From an uncultured Pelagibacteraceae bacterium (GTDB lineage: Bacteria; Pseudomonadota; Alphaproteobacteria; Pelagibacterales; Pelagibacteraceae), in contig CACMJW010000003.1 of the NCBI GenBank assembly GCA_902614125.1, positions 1 to 64,000 on the forward strand: 64,000 nucleotides of DNA. The letters are read 5' to 3'. Under the pieces are notes generated by a model. That model saw only the letters and a list, made by a program, of their open reading frames with translations, was not told the DNA's origin and did no database searches. The position numbers and the translations under genes were made by a program. Positions 12,468 through 21,174 of this stretch are shown here, piece after piece (the first letter of the stretch is position 1; each line of letters starts with the position of its first letter).

Positions 12468-12869
12468 TTATTTTAAAACTTCCTTAGCTTGAGCTTTTAT
12501 TCCTTTTGAAGTTTCCTTTTTTATTTCCGCCTCTGAAATTATCTTTCCATCTTTAGCAAAAATTTTATTTATTCTAATTAAAGAAAACTGCTGTCTATGT
12601 CCATTTTTTCTTCTAGAGTTTTTTCTTCTTCTTTTTTTAAAAATTAATACCGTTCTATTTTTTCCATTTTTAATTAAGTCAGCCTCAACTTTGGCTCCAG
12701 AAATAGTTGGATCTCCTAATTCAAGGTTTTTATCATCTCCGTAAGCTAAAACTTCGTTAAATTCTAATTTGGTCTCAGGTTTGGAGTCTTCTAATTTCTC
12801 AATTTTAATTATTTCTCCAGCTTGTACTTTGTACTGTTTTCCACCTGTTTTTATTACTGCGAATGACAT
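12468..12869 (-). CDS. rplU: 50S ribosomal protein L21
   Basis: L21 of the large subunit, 133 residues, longer than the roughly 103-residue E. coli protein because of a lysine-rich C-terminal extension, which is common in alphaproteobacteria. The core starts FAVIKTGGKQYKVQ and includes the KKRRRKNSRRKNGHRQ segment. The upstream AAGGGA is a fair Shine-Dalgarno about 7 bases before the ATG. It is the first gene of the nine-gene minus-strand run and has a recognisable promoter upstream. Confidence 0.97.
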   Translation of the reverse strand: MSFAVIKTGGKQYKVQAGEIIKIEKLEDSKPETKLEFNEVLAYGDDKNLELGDPTISGAKVEADLIKNGKNRTVLIFKKRRRKNSRRKNGHRQQFSLIRINKIFAKDGKIISEAEIKKETSKGIKAQAKEVLK

Positions 12870-12883
12870 AGTAATCCCTTATT

Positions 12884-12923
12884 TTTATAAACAGCAATAT
12901 AGTCAGGGTCAAATTATAGTCAA
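12884..12923 (-). promoter_or_regulatory. Promoter(s) of the rplU-rpmA-obgE operon
   Basis: Two interleaved sigma70-type hexamer pairs read on the minus strand: TTGACC (12907-12912) with TATAAA (12884-12889) at 17-base spacing, and TTGACT (12918-12923) with TATATT (12896-12901) at 16-base spacing. The whole element fits in the 64-base gap to gloB. Either or both could be used; transcription starts are inferred, not seen. Confidence 0.6.
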
Positions 12924-12933
12924 GCTGAATAAC

Positions 12934-13650
12934 TTAAAAATTATCCTTTAAATCTCTCAATTTTGAAAATGTTTCTAAATCTTTAGATTTTAAAAAAATA
13001 TTACAATCTAGCTCGTCCCCAATTGTGGTTGGCATAGTCGGCATTCCTTTGTCTAATAAATTTTTTATTTTTTCAAATTTTTTGTTTAACTTTTCATTTT
13101 GTTTATCTTGCATTTTGCAAAACTCTGCATTTTTCATTGTGTATTCATGTCCACAGAATATTTTTGTATTTTTAGGGAATTTTTTAAATGTTTGAAGCGA
13201 GGAAAACATTTGTTCATATGTACCTTCAAATATTCTACCACATCCTAAAGAGAACAGTGTATCTCCAGTGAATAATAATTTTTCTTTTTTAAAGTAGAAA
13301 CATATATGTCCTGAGGTATGTCCTGGTATATGGAATACTTGAAAACTAAATTCATCTTTGCTCCAAATCTCTTTATCCTCTAGCTCTATATCTATTCCGG
13401 GTATTCTGTCTTTATCTTCCACGTATCCTATTACTTTGGCATTATATTTCTTTTTTAAATTTAAATTTCCTCCAATGTGATCAAAATGATGATGTGTGTT
13501 TAATATATACTTTAAATTTGCTTGATTATTTTCTATAGAATCAATTACTGGTCCTTCTTCACTTGGGTCTACAACACAAGCATTTCTGTTACTATCTATA
13601 ATTAAATATGAATAATTATCTTCTAGACATTTTATAATTTCAACATTCAT
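12934..13650 (-). CDS. gloB: Hydroxyacylglutathione hydrolase (glyoxalase II)
   Basis: Metallo-beta-lactamase-fold thioesterase that splits S-lactoylglutathione to lactate and glutathione, the second step of methylglyoxal detoxification. The metal-binding motif THHHFDH lies at residues 52-58, with HIPGHTSGH, a TGDTLFSLGCGR segment and CGHEYT further on. The 238-residue length fits the family. It directly abuts the metW stop, so it is the third gene of the metX-metW-gloB run. Confidence 0.93.
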   Translation of the reverse strand: MNVEIIKCLEDNYSYLIIDSNRNACVVDPSEEGPVIDSIENNQANLKYILNTHHHFDHIGGNLNLKKKYNAKVIGYVEDKDRIPGIDIELEDKEIWSKDEFSFQVFHIPGHTSGHICFYFKKEKLLFTGDTLFSLGCGRIFEGTYEQMFSSLQTFKKFPKNTKIFCGHEYTMKNAEFCKMQDKQNEKLNKKFEKIKNLLDKGMPTMPTTIGDELDCNIFLKSKDLETFSKLRDLKDNF

Positions 13651-14247
13651 TTATTTCTCTATTAAAAAAATACCCAATTGTGACTCTAAATTTCTCCATG
13701 CTAAATTTTTATCACTTAAATTTAGAGTTTTATCATTCTTTAATGCCAAAGATCTAAAAATTTTTATTTCTCTTTTTGAACAAAAATTGAAAAAATCCCT
13801 TAAAGTACACATGTGTAAATTAGGTGTATTATACCATTCATTAGGAAGATTTTCTGTAACTGGCATTGTACCTTTAATTAATAAATTAAGACGAACTTTC
13901 CAGTAACCAAAGTTTGGTATAGTAACAATAGCTTTTTTACCAACTCGTAAAAGCTCAGAAATAACTTTTTCAGGATCTAAGAAAGCTTGAAGTGTCTGAC
14001 TTAATATAACAAAATCGAATGAATTATCTGGAAATTGTTTTAGGTCATTTTCTGCATTTCCTTCTATTACAGTCAAACCTTTTGATAGGCAATTTTGAAC
14101 TCTATTTTTTGAAATTTCTAAACCACGTATTTGAGAAGTTTTATTATCTTTAAGAAACTTCATTAATTCACCATCGCCACATCCAACATCTAAAACTTTA
14201 GAATTTTTTAATATTAGTTCAGAAATAACTTTAAATTCTTTTTTCAT
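13651..14247 (-). CDS. metW: Methionine biosynthesis protein MetW
   Basis: Class I methyltransferase-fold protein of 198 residues. The SAM-binding glycine motif is VLDVGCGDGELM near residues 18-29, followed by VIEGNAENDL and FDFVILSQTLQ. MetW accompanies MetX in many proteobacteria and is thought to be needed for homoserine acylation; its exact reaction is not certain. It overlaps the end of metX by 17 bases and abuts gloB. Confidence 0.93.
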   Translation of the reverse strand: MKKEFKVISELILKNSKVLDVGCGDGELMKFLKDNKTSQIRGLEISKNRVQNCLSKGLTVIEGNAENDLKQFPDNSFDFVILSQTLQAFLDPEKVISELLRVGKKAIVTIPNFGYWKVRLNLLIKGTMPVTENLPNEWYNTPNLHMCTLRDFFNFCSKREIKIFRSLALKNDKTLNLSDKNLAWRNLESQLGIFLIEK

Positions 14248-15364
14248 TTATAGTTTTATAATTTGTTTTTAAATAGTTCCCTAAAGTATCTAAAAATTCT
14301 GGCACGTTTAAAAGAAATGAGTCGTGTCCTTTGTCTGACTCTATTTCTACAAAACCAACATCTGCACCAATTGCATTTAAAGCTATAACTATCTCTCTAT
14401 TTTCAGCAGTTGGATATAACCAATCTGAAGTGAACGAAATTACAAAAAATTTAGATGTGGTCTTACTGAAAGCTGCTGATAGATTACCATTAAATTGTTT
14501 TGATAAATCGAAGTAATCCATTGCTCTAGTAATATACAAATAACTGTTTGCATCAAATCTATCAACAAACACTGATCCTTGATATCTAAGATAACTCTCA
14601 ATTTGAAAATCAGCATCAAAACTAAATTTTAAATCATCTCTCTCTTGTAACTTTCTACCAAATTTTTCCTGGAGACCTTTTTTTGATAAATAAGTAATAT
14701 GTGCTGCCATTCTAGCAATAGCCAATCCTTTATCAGGACTTGTTTTATTTTGTTCATACAAACCATTTTTCCAATTTGTATCAGCAAGAATTGCTTGTCT
14801 TCCAAGTTCATTGAATGCAATATTTTGTGCAGAATGACTTGATGTACAGGCAATCGGTATTGCAATATGTGCTTTATCCGGAAAATTGGAAACAAACTGT
14901 AATACCTGCATACCACCCATGGACCCGCCGATAACTGCAAATAATTTATCTATTTTAAAGTGCTCTAGTAGATTGTATTGTGCATTGACCATATCATTAA
15001 TTGTTATAACAGGAAAATTTGTACCTATCGGTTTGCCTGTTTCCTCATCTATTGTGCTTGGACCATATGAACCCATACATCCTCCAATTACATTGGCGCA
15101 TATGACAAAAAATTTCTCTGTATCTATAGCTTTTCCTGATCCAAGTGCATAACTCCACCAACCATCTTTATTTGTAATAGGATTTTTTCCAGAAGCAAAC
15201 TGATCACCTGTTAGTGCATGAAATACTAAAATAGCATTATCTTTTTTTTCGTTTAGAGTTCCATATGTCTCATATGAAATTGGAAAATTAGAAATTTCTT
15301 TTCCACAATCTAATTTTTGTGGATTTGTTAATATAATATTTTTTGACTGTTTTAAATTATTCAT
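14231..15364 (-). CDS. metX: Homoserine O-acyltransferase (MetX)
   Basis: Alpha/beta-hydrolase-fold enzyme that acylates homoserine as the entry to methionine synthesis by direct sulfhydrylation. The nucleophile Ser148 is in GGSMGGMQ, with the Asp and His of the triad in TSDWLYP and DKGHDSF. The length of 377 is typical. The acyl donor (acetyl- or succinyl-CoA) cannot be assigned by eye. A SAM-II riboswitch sits in its leader, so SAM should repress it. Confidence 0.95.
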   Translation of the reverse strand: MNNLKQSKNIILTNPQKLDCGKEISNFPISYETYGTLNEKKDNAILVFHALTGDQFASGKNPITNKDGWWSYALGSGKAIDTEKFFVICANVIGGCMGSYGPSTIDEETGKPIGTNFPVITINDMVNAQYNLLEHFKIDKLFAVIGGSMGGMQVLQFVSNFPDKAHIAIPIACTSSHSAQNIAFNELGRQAILADTNWKNGLYEQNKTSPDKGLAIARMAAHITYLSKKGLQEKFGRKLQERDDLKFSFDADFQIESYLRYQGSVFVDRFDANSYLYITRAMDYFDLSKQFNGNLSAAFSKTTSKFFVISFTSDWLYPTAENREIVIALNAIGADVGFVEIESDKGHDSFLLNVPEFLDTLGNYLKTNYKTINEKRI

Positions 15365-15401
15365 AATATATTTAAGATTTAACGAATTGAGAGGTAAAAA
15401 A

Positions 15402-15456
15402 ACTTGTTTAGCAGGTTTTTTATAGCGCTCGCAATTCAGTTTAAATCAGCGCAGAA
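15402..15456 (-). promoter_or_regulatory. SAM-II (SAM-alpha) riboswitch upstream of metX
   Basis: On the minus strand the leader holds the GCGCTGATTTAAAC block, a closing AGCGC that pairs with the first GCGCT, the TTGCGAGCGC strand, an A-rich linker and the pseudoknot strand GCTAAACAAG. This matches the known SAM-II consensus in order and spacing. SAM-II elements respond to S-adenosylmethionine and are known before metA/metX genes in alphaproteobacteria and marine metagenomes. The 3' strand ends about 40 bases before the metX ATG. Identification is from memory of the consensus. Confidence 0.9.
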
Positions 15457-15458
15457 AA

Positions 15459-15487
15459 CTTTTACAAGATAGGTATTTACATGTCAA
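15459..15487 (-). promoter_or_regulatory. Probable metX promoter
   Basis: On the minus strand a perfect -35 TTGACA (15482-15487) is followed after 17 bases by TAAAAG (15459-15464). The -10 is weak, but the predicted start would fall at the 5' edge of the riboswitch aptamer, which supports the assignment. Confidence 0.55.
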
Positions 15488-15551
15488 TTTTTTTGGAATT
15501 AATTGCTTCTTTTGTTTAAATATATAAATATTCACTCTAGTAATTATTCAT

Positions 15552-16637
15552 ATGAATGTACCAAATTTTAGAAAAATAGATCTTGTCACTTACAAGCCAG
15601 GTAGGTCATTATTAAGCTCTAAAAAAAAAGTAATTAAACTGTCAGCAAATGAGTCGGCTTTTGGTGCAGGAGAAAGAGTTAGAAATGTCCTAAGGAATAG
15701 AAAGAGCAATATTTCAAAATATCCCGATAGTAAATTTAAAAAATTAATACAAACTATTTCAAAGAAATTTAATTTAAATAAAGAAAAAATTATATGTGGA
15801 GCAGGATCAGATGAAATAATACAAATGTTATGTACATTATTTCTTAATAAGGGTGATGAAGTAGTCGTTCCGCAGTACAGTTTTTTAATGTATAGGATCT
15901 ATGCAAAAATTGCTGGTGCTAAGGTTAAGTTTTCAAAAGAATTAAATTTTAAAGTTTCTGTGGATGAGATCCTAAAAAAAGTAGGTAAAAAAACTAAAAT
16001 AGTTTTTATAGCAAATCCAAATAATCCTACAGGTACTTATTTAACAAAAAAAGAGTTATTAAAATTAAGAAAAAAATTAAATAAGAAAATATTACTGGTT
16101 GTCGACGATGCTTATTTTGAATATATGATTAACAGAGATTACTCACCAGGCCTAAATATTTTTAAAAATTTTAGCAATGTCTTTATTTTAAGGACATTTT
16201 CAAAAATTCACGGCCTTGCATCATTGAGAGTTGGTTGGGGGTATGGTGACAAAAAAATAATTAAAGAACTTTATAAAATCAAACCACCATTTAATGTTAA
16301 TAAATTTGCACAAGATTGCGCTGTTGAAGCTTTATATGACAACAAACATATAAAAAATTCTATAAAACATAATACTAATTGGTGTAAAAAAATTAAAAGT
16401 GAGCTAAAAAAATATGACATTACCACAAATGCAGTTACGGCAAATTTCTTTTTACTAAACTTTAAAAACTGTAAATTCTCATCGAATTTTATCTCAAGAA
16501 AACTTGAGAATAGAGGAATCATATTAAGAGAAATGTACGCTTATGGAATAAAAAATTGTTTAAGATTAACAATAGGCAATGTTAAAGAGAATAAATTATT
16601 TTTAAAACAGATGTCACTGATATTTAAAAATGTTTAA
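15552..16637 (+). CDS. hisC: Histidinol-phosphate / aromatic aminotransferase (HisC family)
   Basis: PLP-dependent class I/II aminotransferase of 361 residues. Visible are KLSANESAFG near residue 28, IICGAGSDEIIQML near 80, NPNNPTGTY near 155 and the PLP-lysine region TFSKIHGLASLRVGWGYG near 217-234. It overlaps tyrA by 8 bases, and the pairing suggests it may transaminate prephenate or hydroxyphenylpyruvate as well as, or instead of, histidinol phosphate. It is divergent from metX across a 187-base gap that holds the SAM-II element. Confidence 0.88.
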   Translation: MNVPNFRKIDLVTYKPGRSLLSSKKKVIKLSANESAFGAGERVRNVLRNRKSNISKYPDSKFKKLIQTISKKFNLNKEKIICGAGSDEIIQMLCTLFLNKGDEVVVPQYSFLMYRIYAKIAGAKVKFSKELNFKVSVDEILKKVGKKTKIVFIANPNNPTGTYLTKKELLKLRKKLNKKILLVVDDAYFEYMINRDYSPGLNIFKNFSNVFILRTFSKIHGLASLRVGWGYGDKKIIKELYKIKPPFNVNKFAQDCAVEALYDNKHIKNSIKHNTNWCKKIKSELKKYDITTNAVTANFFLLNFKNCKFSSNFISRKLENRGIILREMYAYGIKNCLRLTIGNVKENKLFLKQMSLIFKNV

Positions 16638-17529
16638 AAAATTATTGATTATAGGATGTGGATTAATTGGATCCTCTCTTTTGAGAGCATCTATAAATAA
16701 AAAAATTTCAAGGCAAGTAATAGTTTTTGAAAAATCAAAAAAATATAAGAAGCAAATCAAGAGTATTAATTCTAAAATAACCATTCTTGATAAGCTTAAT
16801 AAAAATATATCTGATGTTGATTTCGTAATATTAAGCACTCCCATGAGTGAATATAAAAAAATAATTCCTATATTAAATAAGTACATTAAATCAGATTGTA
16901 TAATTACTGATATAGGATCAACTAAATTGAATGTTTTAAAAATCAAAAATAAAGAATTAAATAAATCATTAACATGGATTATGAGTCATCCAATTGCAGG
17001 TTCAGAGGTTAGTGGACCAACTCATGGTACAAAAAATTTATTTCTTAATAAATGGTGTATTGTTTTTGAAGATAAAAATAAAACAAAGCAAAAAAAACTA
17101 TTAAAATTTTGGAAAATAATTGGCTCAAAAACAATTATAATGAAGGCTGATGAGCATGATAAAATTTTTTCTATTACCAGTCATTTGCCACACTTAATTT
17201 CCTATAATTTAATCACAACAGCATTAGATTTTCAAAAGAAGCACAAAAAAAATATAATTAAATTTAGCGCTGGAGGATTAAGGGATTTCTCAAGAACAGC
17301 AGCATCCAATGAAATTATGTGGAGAGATATATTCTTTAGTAATAAAAAGAATATGTTAGAGGCAATTAACTTATTTATAAAAAATTTAAATCAATTTAAG
17401 AAAAATATAATTAATTCCGAAAATACAAAAATATTAAAAAAATTAAAAAACTCTAAAAAAGTTAGACGTCAAATAATAGAACTTAAACAAGATGTTTCTA
17501 AGCCAAATTTTGGAAGAGAAGATAATTAA
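16630..17529 (+). CDS. tyrA: Prephenate/arogenate dehydrogenase
   Basis: NAD(P)-dependent dehydrogenase of tyrosine synthesis, 299 residues. The Rossmann motif is IIGCGLIGSSLLRA at residues 6-19. Further family marks are ITDIGSTK, the MSHPIAGSEVSGP segment and the C-terminal helical dimerisation domain with GGLRDFSRTAAS. It overlaps hisC at the start and shares a TTAA with the convergent NlpC/P60 gene at the end. Whether prephenate or arogenate is preferred is unknown. Confidence 0.92.
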   Translation: MFKKLLIIGCGLIGSSLLRASINKKISRQVIVFEKSKKYKKQIKSINSKITILDKLNKNISDVDFVILSTPMSEYKKIIPILNKYIKSDCIITDIGSTKLNVLKIKNKELNKSLTWIMSHPIAGSEVSGPTHGTKNLFLNKWCIVFEDKNKTKQKKLLKFWKIIGSKTIIMKADEHDKIFSITSHLPHLISYNLITTALDFQKKHKKNIIKFSAGGLRDFSRTAASNEIMWRDIFFSNKKNMLEAINLFIKNLNQFKKNIINSENTKILKKLKNSKKVRRQIIELKQDVSKPNFGREDN

Positions 17530-18278
17530 ATTGAAAAAATTTTTTTAACTTTTAAACCAGCAGTTTTTTCAATAAGCTTAATCGTTTGATTTATTGGCAT
17601 TATCAAAACTTTTTTTCTTGGTCCATAGGCGTGTATAAATTTTTTTGAATTTATACAAATTCCAACATGTCCCTTCCAAAAAACAATATCACCTTTTTTT
17701 AATTTTTTTTTGGATTTAAGTCCCTTTTTAAACTTAATTTGGTCAACAGTATCTCTTGGAAAAAACGTGTTATTATAATTGTAAATTATTTGCACTAAAC
17801 CAGAACAATCAATGCCTTTAAAAGTTTTACCTCCCCATTTATATTTTACATTTCTAAAAAGGTTTACAATATATATAAAATTTTTAATCTTATGATTTAT
17901 TGGTTTAACATCATCCTTTTTAATCCAAAAATTTTTCTTAAACATTAAATAGGATTTGTATTTGTTTAAAATTTGAATTTTACTTGCAAATGGTAAATCT
18001 TTACCTGTGTAAGTAAATTTATTCTCCTTAGACAATTTGTATATTTTTGATTTTAGTACATAAATTTTATGTGAGGTTCGGTATTTATTAAAAAGTTTTA
18101 ACTTTTTAATAAATCCAACATAATTATCAGTATCAATTTTAATTTTATAAAAGTTTTTAGATTTTTTTAAAATACTAAAGTTTTCACCAAATAATATCTG
18201 TGTACTAACATTTGAATTAATATTTGGTCTTTCATAAATATTAGAAAATTCGAAATTGTAGATAAAATTATTTTTCAC
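17526..18278 (-). CDS. NlpC/P60 family peptidoglycan peptidase with SH3-type N-terminus
   Basis: A 250-residue putative cell-wall endopeptidase. Residues 1-120 look like two bacterial SH3-type repeats (YERPNINSNVSTQILFGE is typical of the first). The NlpC/P60 catalytic domain follows, with the nucleophile Cys in GIDCSGLVQ near residue 153, His in GHVGICIN and a third polar residue in FIHAYG. Such enzymes cleave stem peptides between D-Glu and the diamino acid. No signal peptide is evident, so it may act in the cytoplasm on recycled muropeptides; the ampG gene just upstream (11-base overlap) supports that reading. Confidence 0.85.
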   Translation of the reverse strand: MKNNFIYNFEFSNIYERPNINSNVSTQILFGENFSILKKSKNFYKIKIDTDNYVGFIKKLKLFNKYRTSHKIYVLKSKIYKLSKENKFTYTGKDLPFASKIQILNKYKSYLMFKKNFWIKKDDVKPINHKIKNFIYIVNLFRNVKYKWGGKTFKGIDCSGLVQIIYNYNNTFFPRDTVDQIKFKKGLKSKKKLKKGDIVFWKGHVGICINSKKFIHAYGPRKKVLIMPINQTIKLIEKTAGLKVKKIFSI

Positions 18279-19641
18279 TGAGTTTTAATTTTTTTCTTAT
18301 AAACCATAAGCAAATTAATGATGGAATAACCATTAATGCAGTAAGAATAAAAAAAATTCCCCAATTACCGTTTAACCAATCGACCAAAGATCCTGATGAT
18401 GATGCAAGCAAAGTTCTACCTGCTGTCCCTATAGATGCAAGAAGTGCATATTGTGTTGCTGTATAAGTTCTGTCCACGAGTAAAGATATAAACGCCACAA
18501 ATGCTACAGTTGCAAATGCAGCTGCAATATCATCTAATATTACAGCTGCAGCGAATAATAATTCAGATTTTCCACTCCAAGCAAGAAGTGTAAACATTAA
18601 GTTTGTTATAGCCATCAAACCTCCGGCTATAAACATTGTTTTGACTGTTCCAGATCTTATTGCAAACAGTCCACCCAACAATGTAAATACAATTGTCGTA
18701 ACCCATCCAAGTGTTTTTGAATATATCGCGATATCTGATTTTGAAAAACCAAGCTCTTTATAAAAAACGATAGACATTCTACCTAAAAAAGCTTCCCCAA
18801 TTTTAAATAAGAAAACAAATCCTAAAATTCCAATTGTAATGGAAAATCCGTTTTTCTTAAAAAAACTTATTACTGGACCTCCTATAGTGCCTGATAACCA
18901 AGATAAAATTTTTGTTAAAAAATTATTATTTCCAAGTTTATTTATAATTATTTCATCTGTCTTTTTTTGAGATAAAACTCTTTCTGAAAAATTATTTTCA
19001 TGAACAAACATCAGGGCAATATTCATTAAAATTACAACAACACCCATAACAATAAATGTTGCTTGCCAGTAATTATCAAGACCAATATTTTCAAAAAATT
19101 CTGCAGTGAATAAGGCTATAACGCCACCAAGCTTATAACCAGTCCACCAACCAACTACAGCCATGGCTGCACCTGCAGCCATAGACTTAGTCTCTTGTTC
19201 TCCAACTTGCTCAATTCTTAAGGCATCAACAGTTATATCTTGCGTGGATGAGGCAATAGCTATCACCAGACCAATAGATATTAGTAGTGCTAAGTTTTCA
19301 GATGGATTAATGAAACTCCAAAGTATTAAAGAAGTTAAAATTACCAACTGCATTAAAACTATCCAGCCGCGCCTGTGACCAATTTTTTTTGTTAGAAAAG
19401 GGATTTTTATCCTATCAATTAAAGGTGCCCATAAATAGTTGAATGCATACACTCCAAATATCAGACCTGCCCATCCTATTGTTGATCTACTTAATCCCTC
19501 TTCTTTGAGCCATAAGGATAAACTGCTTCCTATTAAAACCCATGGAAAACCACTTATTGCGCCAAGAAGTAAAATTCTTAACATTCGAATATCAAAATAA
19601 TATTTAAATAAATTTGAAATTTTTTCTTCTTTTTTAATCAT
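18268..19641 (-). CDS. ampG: AmpG-family muropeptide permease (MFS)
   Basis: A 457-residue major facilitator with about 12 hydrophobic segments. The start region GFPWVLIGSSLSLWLKEEG and YLWAPLIDR are typical of AmpG, which imports anhydro-muropeptides for recycling. I start it at the ATG at 19641 (MIKKEEKISN), whose A overlaps the trkH stop by one base; the frame is open for 30 more codons upstream, but that part lies inside trkH and looks unlike a transporter N-terminus. It precedes the NlpC/P60 gene. Confidence 0.87.
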   Translation of the reverse strand: MIKKEEKISNLFKYYFDIRMLRILLLGAISGFPWVLIGSSLSLWLKEEGLSRSTIGWAGLIFGVYAFNYLWAPLIDRIKIPFLTKKIGHRRGWIVLMQLVILTSLILWSFINPSENLALLISIGLVIAIASSTQDITVDALRIEQVGEQETKSMAAGAAMAVVGWWTGYKLGGVIALFTAEFFENIGLDNYWQATFIVMGVVVILMNIALMFVHENNFSERVLSQKKTDEIIINKLGNNNFLTKILSWLSGTIGGPVISFFKKNGFSITIGILGFVFLFKIGEAFLGRMSIVFYKELGFSKSDIAIYSKTLGWVTTIVFTLLGGLFAIRSGTVKTMFIAGGLMAITNLMFTLLAWSGKSELLFAAAVILDDIAAAFATVAFVAFISLLVDRTYTATQYALLASIGTAGRTLLASSSGSLVDWLNGNWGIFFILTALMVIPSLICLWFIRKKLKLSEK

Positions 19642-21089
19642 CAGTATTTTCTCCAAAAGGAAGGAATAAATATTACAAGCACTGCAAATAGTTCTAACCT
19701 TCCTAGTATCATTCCTATACTCAAGATCCATTTTGAAAAATCAGATAAGTATGAAAAATTTCCATTTGGACCTATTACATTACCTAATCCAGGTCCAACA
19801 TTTGATATAGATGTAGCTGCAGCAGATATAGCTGTGACGAAATCTAAACCATCTACAGATAGCAAAGCAGTAATAACAAAGAAAATTAATATATATAAGA
19901 ATATGAAAGAAATAATTGATGCCATAAATTTTTCATCAACGTTATTTTTATCGTATTTAATATTAAATATTCCTCTTGGATAAATAATTCTCTTTAATTG
20001 ATTTGATATAAATTGATAAAGTATTTGAACTCTAAATATTTTAATACCGCAAGCAGTAGATCCAGCACAACCACCTATGAACATTAATATTAAGAAATAA
20101 ATGAGTGGAAACTGACCCCATTTACTAAAATCATTTGTTACATATCCAGTTCCTGTTAAAATTGAAACAACATTGAAAGATACTTCTCTAAAGTTTATTT
20201 CAAATATGCTCTGATTTTTAATAGATAAGTAAAGAAAAATTATAAAAATTGAAAAAATTAAGATTTTTATAAAAGTTTTTATTTGAGTATCGCTAATGAA
20301 TATTTTTTTATCACCACCCAAATATTTAATATAAGCAATAAATGGTATACTTCCGAGAATTATAAAGATAATAGCTGTTAGCTCAATTAATCCACTGTCA
20401 AAGTAACCTATTGATTCGTTGTAATTGGAAAATCCTCCAGTTGCTATCGTTGTCATTGAATGCACAATACTATCAAAAAAACTCATTCCAAAAATTTTAT
20501 AAAAAAAAGCACAGATTAAAGTTAATGATGAGTAAATAACAATTAATCTGATAGAAATTTCTTTAGACTTAGGTAATATTTTTTCTGGTGTATGGGTATT
20601 TGATATAACAAACAATTGCATACCTCCAATATTCATTATTGGCATTAAAGTAATTGCCATTACAATAATTCCAATTCCTCCCAACCATTGAAGCATTGCT
20701 CTCCATAATAAGATTGCTTTTGGTGTTTCATTGAGATTTGTCAGTATAGTTGAGCCAGTAGTTGTGATTCCTGACATACTTTCAAAAAATGCATTTGTGA
20801 ATGAAAGACTTAAATCTGAGAAAACAAATGGTAAAGAGCCAAATATTGCAATACTTAACCATGATAGTGCCGTTAAAAGAAATGCTTGGGGTAAAGTTAA
20901 TTTTTTTTCGTAATCTAAGTTAGATAAAAAAAATAGAACTCCAAAAATTATCGAAACTAAGCCAGATCCAATAAAACCAGAGTCTACTTGATTATAATAA
21001 AATTGCGCTATAATAGGCACAATCATAGATAATCCTAAAATAATTTGTAAAACACCGAGTATAAAAAAAACGGTTTTATAATTGGACAT
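19641..21089 (-). CDS. trkH: Potassium uptake protein TrkH
   Basis: Inner-membrane K+ translocating subunit of Trk/Ktr systems, 482 residues. Four pore repeats can be seen by their selectivity-filter motifs: TTTGSTI, ATGGFSN, TGTGYVT and SNVGPGLGN, each followed by a membrane helix. The regulatory NAD-binding partner TrkA is not in this window. It is the first gene of the trkH-ampG-NlpC/P60 minus-strand run and is divergent from lysS. Confidence 0.93.
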   Translation of the reverse strand: MSNYKTVFFILGVLQIILGLSMIVPIIAQFYYNQVDSGFIGSGLVSIIFGVLFFLSNLDYEKKLTLPQAFLLTALSWLSIAIFGSLPFVFSDLSLSFTNAFFESMSGITTTGSTILTNLNETPKAILLWRAMLQWLGGIGIIVMAITLMPIMNIGGMQLFVISNTHTPEKILPKSKEISIRLIVIYSSLTLICAFFYKIFGMSFFDSIVHSMTTIATGGFSNYNESIGYFDSGLIELTAIIFIILGSIPFIAYIKYLGGDKKIFISDTQIKTFIKILIFSIFIIFLYLSIKNQSIFEINFREVSFNVVSILTGTGYVTNDFSKWGQFPLIYFLILMFIGGCAGSTACGIKIFRVQILYQFISNQLKRIIYPRGIFNIKYDKNNVDEKFMASIISFIFLYILIFFVITALLSVDGLDFVTAISAAATSISNVGPGLGNVIGPNGNFSYLSDFSKWILSIGMILGRLELFAVLVIFIPSFWRKY

Positions 21090-21174
21090 TTTGATTGGAC
21101 ATTATTTTATGGTAAATAAATTTCAACTCTATAAGAGTTATTAAATACGTTATTTTTGAGTATTTTGCATTTAT

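Noticed and set aside
19642-19731. Longer start for AmpG (MDLEYRND...)
   Set aside because: It lies inside trkH, adds residues unlike an AmpG N-terminus, and the ATG at 19641 with ATGA-type stop overlap is a better start.
21125-21139. AACTCT-ATA-AGAGTT dyad between trkH and lysS as a regulator site
   Set aside because: A single 6-bp dyad in AT-rich DNA occurs by chance too often, and nothing else supports it.
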